Origin: CAZFLD01 sp964519835
GTDB lineage: Bacteria > Spirochaetota > Spirochaetia > DSM-27196 > CAZFLD01
DNA length: 60,454 nt
NCBI GenBank assembly: GCA_964519835.1
Contig: CAZFLD010000021.1
Coordinates: 1-60,454, forward strand
Reading direction: 5' to 3'
Positions 35,163 to 41,943 of this stretch are shown here, piece after piece. The position numbers were made by a program, and so were the translations under genes. The stretch's first letter is position 1. Every line of letters begins with the position of its first letter. The notes under the pieces were generated by a model. That model saw only the letters and a program-made list of their open reading frames with translations, ran no database searches and was not told where the DNA came from.

Positions 35163-36221
35163 TTAGATTCCGGCAAGGTACGTGAATCGCAGCAAAAACA
35201 CGGCATACCATCCGAGCAGAATATGGCTGACACTCACTCCCAGCAGTGTCTTGTTGCGAGAGTACAGGTAGCCCCACAAAAGCCCGGGGAGAAACACGAT
35301 GGCGGCAAACGCGGCTGATAGGTGTACGTGGGCGGCACTAAAAAGGGCGTTCGCAACGATGTTCGCGACCAGGGGGCCCCGACGCCCGGCATAAAAGCGC
35401 TCAAAGCTCGATTGCAGCACGCCTCGGGCAATAAACTCCTGTACCGGCGCCAAAAGGCCGTAAATGGTAAGCGCCCACACGGAAAGAGTGCCTTCGAACG
35501 GACCAAGGACCGGTACGCCGGCGTACCGAGGAACCGTCGACACGAGTATCCACTTGCCAATCGTGAGAACGATTGCGACGGCGAGCGTCCACCATAACGA
35601 TTCTCGGAGTGACGCGCGCCAACGGCGGAGGTTTATGCCATATTCACTCCAGGGGTAACCGGCCTGCCGAGCAAGGGCAACCAGCGCGACGCCAAAAACC
35701 GTCACGATCGCAAAGCTGATGACATTGGCCCAGAACGGATCGGTAGACAGCCGCATGGTCGCTTGAAGGGTGAGGTTGTAACCAAAAAGAAGCAGAATCA
35801 CGTAGGTGATAAGCCGCCCCATCATCGCTCGCTCTTTCTGGGACCTCACCTCGAGCTCAAGACGAGTCACCGTATCGGCGTTTAGACTGCGAACGCGATC
35901 GCTTACTCGACGAGCGATGTTAACCATGATCCGTTGCGCGGCCCGGCTGTTTGCCTCGCCAAAGCTCTCGAACGAATCCCATGACAATACAAGCACGCGA
36001 ATCTGCGTATCTGCTTGTATCGTAGCCGAGCGAGCCTGCCCCTCCACGACAACAAGCAGATTTCGCCCTTCGGCCTCCTCCTCGATCAAGAGATCTCCGT
36101 TGTCAAACGATGCCTGGGTCAGAAACGGCACGAGCGCAGAGAGATCCTCATCGTTGAGTGAATCGAATAGGGGCGCAGCGCGGAGAGCCTCGACGAGTCT
36201 GCTGGAGTGAGTGATATCCAT
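35163..36221 (-). CDS. Cyclic-nucleotide-binding domain fused to CPBP membrane protease-like domain
   Basis: Residues about 15-110 form a cyclic-nucleotide-binding-like domain (LFDSLNDEDLSALVPFLTQASFDNGDLLIEEE, LLVVVEGQARSA). The usual phosphate-binding Arg/Ser cassette is not evident, so ligand binding is uncertain. From about 135 on there are seven or eight membrane helices ending in a CPBP (CAAX protease/bacteriocin-processing) domain. Its motif is QEFIARG at 261-267, where the first Glu of the usual EExxxR is Gln. FSAAHVH (294-300) and a late His333 follow, the expected metal ligands. It may be an intramembrane protease gated by a ligand; that is inference. The Uma2 gene ends 3 bp before its start. 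Confidence 0.85.
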   Translation of the reverse strand: MDITHSSRLVEALRAAPLFDSLNDEDLSALVPFLTQASFDNGDLLIEEEAEGRNLLVVVEGQARSATIQADTQIRVLVLSWDSFESFGEANSRAAQRIMVNIARRVSDRVRSLNADTVTRLELEVRSQKERAMMGRLITYVILLLFGYNLTLQATMRLSTDPFWANVISFAIVTVFGVALVALARQAGYPWSEYGINLRRWRASLRESLWWTLAVAIVLTIGKWILVSTVPRYAGVPVLGPFEGTLSVWALTIYGLLAPVQEFIARGVLQSSFERFYAGRRGPLVANIVANALFSAAHVHLSAAFAAIVFLPGLLWGYLYSRNKTLLGVSVSHILLGWYAVFLLRFTYLAGI

Positions 36222-36224
36222 CTG

Positions 36225-36770
36225 TTAGGCGTCGAGCCTACGCCACACGTCTTGCAAATCCACGAAGGTGCTTGCGAAGGTAATGCCCTTGGTGTGGCGC
36301 GTGGGATCACGATATCGCGGGACAGCATCGGACTCCGGCAGGGCTGCCGTGGCGACGCTCCGGTTGCGGCCGCCCGCCCCCTCGAGAGCGTAGCGATCCA
36401 CCCAGCAATCGCCCGCGTCAACGACCAAGTACTCCGGTACACCGATGCGCCCGTACAATTCCCGCTTCACGCCCTTGTCGCGACTTGAAGTTGAGGGAGA
36501 GAGAGTTTGGACCACAAGATCAGGAACCACAACATTTGTGTCGTCCAATTCCAAGTCCACGGGCGCGTCATACACTTTGCCAAGACCATTCAGTTCGATC
36601 TGTCGGTACAGGGTATACTGAATGTGACGAGAAGCATCCTGGTGTCGCAGAATCGGCGACGGCAAAGCGACGTGCGTACCGTCCATGACTTCGTGCCGCC
36701 GTCCATCCTCCGGCACGGCGAGCAGATCTTGGTAGGTGAGTTTTTGAACTCCGTCGTGGACCACGGGCAT
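36225..36770 (-). CDS. Uma2-family (PD-(D/E)XK-like) protein, catalytic Glu replaced
   Basis: The 181-residue protein matches the Uma2 family: LTYQDLLAVPEDGRRHEVMDG, HQDASRHIQYTLYRQIE, VVVPDLVV, LSPSTSSRDKGVKRELYGRIGVPEYLVVD. In active members PDLVV is followed by Glu in EVLSPST; here a CAA codon gives Gln (VQTLSPST). The stretch between the two conserved Asp/Glu positions is also shorter than usual. The protein may have lost nuclease activity. Uma2 proteins are widespread and their biological role is poorly known. The start at 36770 is the first ATG; an in-frame TTG lies at 36788. It is co-directional with and 3 bp from the CNB-CPBP gene. Confidence 0.85.
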   Translation of the reverse strand: MPVVHDGVQKLTYQDLLAVPEDGRRHEVMDGTHVALPSPILRHQDASRHIQYTLYRQIELNGLGKVYDAPVDLELDDTNVVVPDLVVQTLSPSTSSRDKGVKRELYGRIGVPEYLVVDAGDCWVDRYALEGAGGRNRSVATAALPESDAVPRYRDPTRHTKGITFASTFVDLQDVWRRLDA

Positions 36771-37053
36771 ACGGCTACAGTACGCCAAAACCGCGACTTT
36801 GTCGCCTCACGGTGCCGCGCGTGCTCCGGCCTGCCGCGATTCAGGAGGTCGACGCGGACGCCGTTGTTTGCTGCAGTGGTTCGCTTGGCGACGGTGGCGC
36901 CCGGCTTTTGCGGTGTGGGAATTGTTTAATGGCGTAGACGAAGAGGAGGAGAATAGCTAAGGAAGAAGCCTCCCCCATGCGATTGAGGATCCCTGCTTTG
37001 GCCGTTGTGCTCGAGTTGGTCGCGTTCTCCGCCTCGAGACAACCTACAGTCGT

Positions 37054-37446
37054 ATGGTCCAGGAGGCACTCGGCGTCGAGAACGCCGTCGACGGAACCTG
37101 GCAGGGAACTTCACACCAAGGCGGCTGTCTCGACGAGTCGCTGCTCGTCGATTGGATGTCGGTCGAGCGGCTGGAGGCCGTGCCCCACTTCATGGAGTTT
37201 CGACGCGACGGTACCTTCACTGTTGGGTGCTTCGCCAACTATTCGATGCGCGGTACCTGTTGGATGGAGGGCCCGATGCTGTTTTGGGAGGCCGATCGGA
37301 TCGATGACGCCCCGGGTCCGGCGACCGCCCGAACGGTTCGTGTCATGGGCGTATCCAAGGCTCTTCGTGCGATCAGAACATCCTCTACCTCAGAACGATC
37401 TCGGGCAACGAACCTTGTTGCAGGGTTTTTTGTTGCCGCTAAGTAG
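37054..37446 (+). CDS. Small protein of unknown function, possibly missing its signal peptide
   Basis: The 130-residue frame has a coding-like composition and a lipocalin/META-like pattern (AVDGTWQGTS, VPHFMEFRRDGTFTVGCFANYSMRGTCWMEGPMLFWEADRID). No family is assigned. The ATG at 37054 has no clear binding site. A hydrophobic signal-like stretch lies upstream in another frame (from 36977, MRLRIPALAVVLELVAFSAS), so the original gene may have begun there and suffered a frameshift. The 36771-37053 gap holds nothing else recognisable. Confidence 0.5.
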   Translation: MVQEALGVENAVDGTWQGTSHQGGCLDESLLVDWMSVERLEAVPHFMEFRRDGTFTVGCFANYSMRGTCWMEGPMLFWEADRIDDAPGPATARTVRVMGVSKALRAIRTSSTSERSRATNLVAGFFVAAK

Positions 37447-37462
37447 CCAAAGCCGCTAAGAT
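37433..37462 (+). promoter_or_regulatory. Promoter of the phosphoesterase gene, probably leaderless
   Basis: TTGCCG (37433-37438), an 18-bp spacer and TAAGAT (37457-37462) are followed six bases later by the GTG start at 37469. Confidence 0.5.
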
Positions 37463-37468
37463 TCAGCC

Positions 37469-38227
37469 GTGCCGATAAGACAACCAGACTTTCGTGTTGC
37501 CGCGTTTTCTGATGTTCACGGAAACATCCACGGGCTTCGCTCGGTTTTGGCTGCGATTCAGACCGTGGGGGCAGACGTTGTTGTGTGTTGTGGGGATATG
37601 CTTGGTGGGGGTGGCGGTGCTCAGGATGTGATCGACCTGCTCCACGAGAACAAAGTGATCGTGGTGCGCGGTAATCACGAAGAGGACGGCAGGGACTTCG
37701 AGAAGACCCTAATGACGATCCCGGAGACCCATCGAGATTGGGCGAAGGCGACGGTTGAGTGGTTGGTAACACACCTCGACCCCGGAACACTCGAGGCGAT
37801 GTGTGATCTGCCGCTCACCCATGTGATCGAGGCCGGCATCGGACACTCGATCATTGCTTGTCACGCGGGACCGGACAACAACCGGGCGTGGGTCACCGGT
37901 CCAGACGTGGATTCGGCAGGCCTCGAGAGGACGTTCGGCTCGCTGCCCCAGGAGATCGTCGTGCACGGGCACTTTCACCAGCATCACGTCCAGTTCGCGG
38001 CCGGCAAGTTGCTTGTCAACGTTGCCTGCGTCGGCATGCGCTACGACGGACTCGCGTCCTTTACCCTCCTGGATCTGATCGGTGGGCGCTGGATAATCGG
38101 ACAGCACCACGCCACCTACGACGTAGACGGCGAGTGGCGCCTGATCAAAAAACGGCGCGCACCGCTGCCCAATTTCGATTTCCTCTACTTCCCACTGGTT
38201 TTCGGCGGAGAGCGCCGACTCCAATAG
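37469..38227 (+). CDS. Calcineurin-like metallophosphoesterase
   Basis: The 252-residue protein has the family motifs in order: FSDVHGNIHGL, VVCCGDMLGG, VVRGNHEEDGRDF, IACHAGPD and VHGHFHQHHVQF. These supply the Asp, His and Asn ligands for two metal ions. It probably hydrolyses phosphomono- or diesters in the cytoplasm; it belongs to the YfcE/diadenosine tetraphosphatase-like branch by its DVHGN start. It begins with GTG, supported by the promoter six bases upstream. No operon partner is evident. Confidence 0.9.
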   Translation: MPIRQPDFRVAAFSDVHGNIHGLRSVLAAIQTVGADVVVCCGDMLGGGGGAQDVIDLLHENKVIVVRGNHEEDGRDFEKTLMTIPETHRDWAKATVEWLVTHLDPGTLEAMCDLPLTHVIEAGIGHSIIACHAGPDNNRAWVTGPDVDSAGLERTFGSLPQEIVVHGHFHQHHVQFAAGKLLVNVACVGMRYDGLASFTLLDLIGGRWIIGQHHATYDVDGEWRLIKKRRAPLPNFDFLYFPLVFGGERRLQ

Positions 38228-38320
38228 TGTAAACCGCCCCCTCCTGCAGTCGGCCGGCACGGTCTGTGCAAGCCAAGGTACCACGACGACTACGCAACGC
38301 GGCTCGCGGAAGGAGGCGTT

Positions 38321-39832
38321 ATGCCTGGGTTACAAAAAAAAACCCGAGTAGCACCGTTGGCGATAGCACTAACTCTGTTTATCACAGTAAGCTGTGCCGC
38401 CGGCGGATCGAATGAATCTTACAACAACGGCAATCGAGGTGACGGCGTTTCAACGGGCCAAACGGCCCCGATGCAGCAGACGGCTCCGCCGGATGCCGAG
38501 CCACCGGCCGGATCAGGCGCAAGAGCGATTCAAGAGGCCTTCCGGAGAGTATCCCGAGATGTGCTGCCGGTGGTGGTTGAGATTAACGTTGTTCAAACCG
38601 TTACACAAAGCGGCGGCTCGCCCCTGAGCGAGCTGTTTGGCAATCCGGACGGCGGCAACCAGCAAGAGTTCCAGCGACCGGGCCTCGGGTCCGGCGTAAT
38701 CATGCGCCGCAACGGCAACGAGGTCTATGTCGTTACCAACGCGCATGTTGTAAGGAACGCCGATCAAATACAAGTTGTGCTCTATGACGAGCGGGAGTTC
38801 TCGGCGGACTTCGTGGGAGGCGATCCTCGCACCGACCTTGCCGTTGTCAAGTTCACCTCCTCCACCGACATTCCGATTGCCGAATTTGGCGACGCCTCCT
38901 CTATGTATATAGGCGATTGGGTGCTTGCGATCGGAAATCCGTTTGGCTTCGAATCGACGGTAACGGCCGGCATCATCAGCGCCGTTAGCCGGCGTCCGGG
39001 TCCCGGTCAGCCCGTCAGCTCCTATACCGACTTTATCCAAACCGATGCGGCAATCAACCCCGGCAACTCCGGCGGCGCATTGGTCAACCTCGATGGACAG
39101 GTAGTCGGCATCAACACGTGGATCGCCTCACAGAGCGGTAGCTCCGCGGGAATAGGCTTTGCTGTTCCGGCTGGGGTAGTCGAGCGGGTAACCGACGACA
39201 TCATCGACCATGGGCGCGTCATCTACGGTTGGCTGGGCGTAGGCATCCAGGACGTAGATCCGGCTATTCTCCCGGGTGTCCGGTCCTCCCTCGACCTCGG
39301 CAACCAAGAAGGTGCACTAATTGTCAATGTCCATCAGGCGTCTCCTGCGGAGGGCAAGCTACAGCCGGGCGACTTAGTGACCCGCATCAACGGAAATGAC
39401 GTCACCGACGCCACGACTCTGACGCGGGCAGTGGGGGAGCTATCTCCCGGCACCACTACAACCTTTGAGGTCACGCGGTTCGGCGAGGAGATGTCCTTCG
39501 AAATAGGCCTTGCCGAACGAGCGCCCGAGGAAGAAGTTCAAACTGCTTCCAATCTCTGGCCGGGCGCGGTCGCCGTCGCCTTGGTCGAGGAAGTCCGGGA
39601 GCAACTCGGTACTCCAAACGAGCTCTCCGGCGTCCTGTTGATCGGCGTTATCGCAGACTCGCCCTTCGCGAATGCGGGACTCCAGAACGGAGACCTTGTG
39701 AGCTCCATCGGTGGCGAGTCAATCGAGTCACCGGCGGACTTCTACCGGGCGATCACCGACGGTTCGTTCCGCTACACATTCACGGTCTTCCGCCGCGGCC
39801 GGCAGGGCGAGGTCACGGTCCAGCGGCCGTAG
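38321..39832 (+). CDS. HtrA/Deg-family serine protease, lipoprotein-anchored
   Basis: The 503-residue protein starts with a lipoprotein signal (LFITVSCAAGG, Cys25) rather than the usual cleaved signal. It has a trypsin-like domain with His142 (VTNAHVV), Asp172 (RTDLAVVKF) and Ser250 (GNSGGALVN). Two PDZ domains follow at about residues 320-405 (HQASPAEGKLQPGDLVTRING) and 425-500 (SPFANAGLQNGDLVSSIGG). Such proteases degrade or refold damaged envelope proteins in the periplasm. GGAGGCGTT directly before the ATG fixes the start. It appears to be a single gene. Confidence 0.94.
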   Translation: MPGLQKKTRVAPLAIALTLFITVSCAAGGSNESYNNGNRGDGVSTGQTAPMQQTAPPDAEPPAGSGARAIQEAFRRVSRDVLPVVVEINVVQTVTQSGGSPLSELFGNPDGGNQQEFQRPGLGSGVIMRRNGNEVYVVTNAHVVRNADQIQVVLYDEREFSADFVGGDPRTDLAVVKFTSSTDIPIAEFGDASSMYIGDWVLAIGNPFGFESTVTAGIISAVSRRPGPGQPVSSYTDFIQTDAAINPGNSGGALVNLDGQVVGINTWIASQSGSSAGIGFAVPAGVVERVTDDIIDHGRVIYGWLGVGIQDVDPAILPGVRSSLDLGNQEGALIVNVHQASPAEGKLQPGDLVTRINGNDVTDATTLTRAVGELSPGTTTTFEVTRFGEEMSFEIGLAERAPEEEVQTASNLWPGAVAVALVEEVREQLGTPNELSGVLLIGVIADSPFANAGLQNGDLVSSIGGESIESPADFYRAITDGSFRYTFTVFRRGRQGEVTVQRP

Positions 39833-39953
39833 TGCAGGCCCTACCGGGGCGCCCCGGGTGCCATAGATGGCGTGGTGTGCCGCGGGGCCGGGGCTCCCGC
39901 CGATAGGCCGGGCGTCAAACGCCCCGCACGGCGCAAAACTTTCGGCGCAGCTA

Positions 39954-39982
39954 TTGAATTGCCGCGTCGACAACACTATTAT
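39954..39982 (+). promoter_or_regulatory. Strong sigma70-type promoter of the methyltransferase-SpeD gene
   Basis: TTGAAT (39954-39959), exactly 17 bp, and TATTAT (39977-39982) form one of the best promoters in the window. A start site near 39989 gives a 50-nt leader before the ATG at 40040. Confidence 0.7.
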
Positions 39983-39988
39983 GTTGTC
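39969..39988. promoter_or_regulatory. Palindromic operator candidate overlapping the -10 box
   Basis: GACAACA (39969-39975), six bases and TGTTGTC (39982-39988) make a perfect inverted repeat centred on the TATTAT box. A repressor bound here would block RNA polymerase directly. No regulator gene lies next to it. Confidence 0.6.
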
Positions 39989-40039
39989 CATCTGAGCGCC
40001 CGGGCCACCAAACCCGCTCCCTCGATACCATCTTAATTG

Positions 40040-41236
40040 ATGTTACAAGGGGGCCACGTGGACCAGGTAGAACCCTTCGACAGTTACCAGCACTTCGATC
40101 CTAAAGAGTATCTCGACGCATACTACTCCCCGTTGGGATACGAAGCCGACGGACTGTTGCGCTTTCTGACGTCGTTGTTCGCCCATGAGCACGCGCGGCG
40201 TGGACCTAATGGGCAGCCCCGTCTGGCCGTCCTGGAGTTCGGCTCCGGACCCACGGTCGTCGGCATGCTTTGCGCCGCGCCCTTCGCCACGGTTTTGGAC
40301 GTCTGCGACTACGTGCCTGCCAATCGCTCCTATGTCGACCGGTGGTTGGCCGGGGAGAGTGTCGGTTTTGATTGGACGCCCTACGTCGAGCGGACCCTGT
40401 CCTACGAGCGAGGGGCTTCACCAACTCCCGATGCGGTCGCGGAGCGGAAAGCGCTGGTCAGGAGCCTTGTTCGTCACGTGCTGCCGTGCGACATCTATGA
40501 GGCGCCACCTGTGGCGACCGGTCGCCGTTACGACGTGATCATCAGCAACTATTGCCTAGATGCGGTAACGGCCGACAAGGAAGAGTGGCACCGCCACATA
40601 AAAAACCTGTCCGCGCTCCTCAAACCAAACGGAACACTAATGCTCTCTTCTCTCCTTGGGGCAGAGTACTCCGAATTTGGAGAGACTCGATTTCCCAACG
40701 TCCTCTTGGGCCAAGACGATGTGCGATCGGGCCTCGAGGCTTCCAGTTTCGACCCCGCGACGATATATATCGCGACCGCGCCGGCCGATCACGGGGCGCG
40801 GGAATACTCCGGAGTGATCTTCTCTTCCGCACGCCGGGCACCAAATCGCGCCAAGGCGGACCGCTACAAGCGACTCGAGGTGGACGGCGTCTTCTACTAC
40901 GGAAAACATCTTATCATCTCCGCCGCCGGCTGCAACAAACGCCTGCTCGAAGTGGAGACAATGCGGGATTTCCTGAAGTCCCTCGTCACTCAAATCGATA
41001 TGGTCGCCTATGGCGAGCCGGTAGTGGCTCGATTTGGAAGAGGCATCGAGGTCGGGATAAGCGGCGTACAGCTCATCGAGACGAGCGCCATAACCATCCA
41101 CACGAACGACCTTGCTCGCGACTTGTACCTCGATGTGTTCAGCTGCAAAGGCTTTGATGAGACACGCGTAATGGACTACGTCCGCGAGGTGTTCTCTCCG
41201 AAATCGACCAACCATCAGACCCTGTTGAGGCGATAG
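40040..41236 (+). CDS. Fusion of NNMT/PNMT/TEMT-type N-methyltransferase and SpeD-like decarboxylase domain
   Basis: Residues about 15-265 match the NNMT/PNMT/TEMT amine N-methyltransferase family: HFDPKEYLDAYY, motif I LEFGSGPTVV (65-74), DYVPANRSYVDRWL, DWTPYV and NLSALLKPNGTLML. Residues about 287-398 match bacterial S-adenosylmethionine decarboxylase (SpeD): YGKHLIISAAGCN, GISGVQLIETSAITIHT and LDVFSCKGFD. Ser349 aligns with the serine that becomes the pyruvoyl group, His354 with the processing His and Cys369 with the catalytic Cys, with the same His-Cys spacing of 15 as in known SpeD. The residue before Ser is Thr, not Glu, and the following His is Ala. The protein may decarboxylate an amino acid and methylate the amine; that is inference. 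In-frame TTG (40037) and GTG (40058) are alternative starts. The SET gene follows after 2 bp. Confidence 0.85.
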   Translation: MLQGGHVDQVEPFDSYQHFDPKEYLDAYYSPLGYEADGLLRFLTSLFAHEHARRGPNGQPRLAVLEFGSGPTVVGMLCAAPFATVLDVCDYVPANRSYVDRWLAGESVGFDWTPYVERTLSYERGASPTPDAVAERKALVRSLVRHVLPCDIYEAPPVATGRRYDVIISNYCLDAVTADKEEWHRHIKNLSALLKPNGTLMLSSLLGAEYSEFGETRFPNVLLGQDDVRSGLEASSFDPATIYIATAPADHGAREYSGVIFSSARRAPNRAKADRYKRLEVDGVFYYGKHLIISAAGCNKRLLEVETMRDFLKSLVTQIDMVAYGEPVVARFGRGIEVGISGVQLIETSAITIHTNDLARDLYLDVFSCKGFDETRVMDYVREVFSPKSTNHQTLLRR

Positions 41237-41238
41237 AT

Positions 41239-41685
41239 ATGGATGCAACCGCTACAAAGACCGGGAGGTTCTACCCGGACGACATCGCGCCGTTCGCCAG
41301 AGAACCGAACAACGTCGATTTCTCCATCGACTTTATCGGGCCCGAAGTCGGGTACGGCGTGGTCGCACATCGCAGTTTCGCCCCTGGAGAAGCGGTGTTC
41401 GCTTTCTCCGGCGTGGTGGTGGACAGCCCGACTCAGTTCTCTCTCCAACTCCCCGAAGGCGGGCATCTTCACGACCCGTGGTTTATGGGGAAGGTGCTCC
41501 ACCACTGCGACCCAAACTCAGTGGTCGACATGTCCCGCCGAGTCTTTATCGCCCGGCGGCCGGTAATGCCCGGGGACTGCGTCACGATGGACTACGCGCA
41601 GACCGAGGACTACCTGTTCCGTGTATTCGAGTGTGAATGCGACGCGGAGGTGTGCCGCGGGTCTATCAAGGGACGCCTACAGTAG
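41239..41685 (+). CDS. Small SET-domain protein
   Basis: The 148-residue protein is essentially a bare SET domain. It has GYGVVAHRSFAPGEAVFAFSG at the start, HHCDPNS (88-94; the NHSCxPN cofactor motif), then VTMDYAQTED (the catalytic Tyr119). A post-SET cluster follows with Cys132, Cys134 and Cys139 (ECECDAEVCRG), which together with another Cys usually binds zinc. SET proteins methylate lysine side chains with SAM; small bacterial members act on proteins or unknown targets. It starts 2 bp after the fusion gene and shares its promoter, so the two probably work in one pathway. Confidence 0.88.
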   Translation: MDATATKTGRFYPDDIAPFAREPNNVDFSIDFIGPEVGYGVVAHRSFAPGEAVFAFSGVVVDSPTQFSLQLPEGGHLHDPWFMGKVLHHCDPNSVVDMSRRVFIARRPVMPGDCVTMDYAQTEDYLFRVFECECDAEVCRGSIKGRLQ

Positions 41686-41730
41686 CATCGCGCGGCGCAC
41701 CCAACGGCGGCCCGCGACGGGGCGGCCTGC

Positions 41731-41815
41731 GGCGACGGCCGGCGGGGGCAGGGGACGTCGGCGGCGGCGATGGCCGGCGGGGGCAGGGGACGTCGGCGGC
41801 GGCGATGGCCGACGG
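41731..41815. repeat. GC-rich 35-bp tandem repeat, about 2.4 copies
   Basis: A 35-bp unit beginning GGCGAYGGCC and containing GGCGGGGGCAGGGGACGTCG starts at 41731 and 41766, with a partial third copy from 41801. It lies between the SET gene and the ABC exporter. The unit is not a multiple of three, and the frames across it are shadows. There are no spacers, so it is not a CRISPR array. Confidence 0.8.
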
Positions 41816-41943
41816 CATGGGTCGCCGCCGAGGATGAGTTCCCACTTTTTTTCGCGGTTTCTTCGAAACGGTATTGCCTCTTGTTTCCAATCGGGGATAG
41901 GCTCTCCTGCGGCAAGGGCAATCGCCCGAGGGAGTCCACTACC

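Noticed and set aside
41731..41815. CRISPR array
   Set aside because: The units are head to tail without spacers and no cas gene is present.
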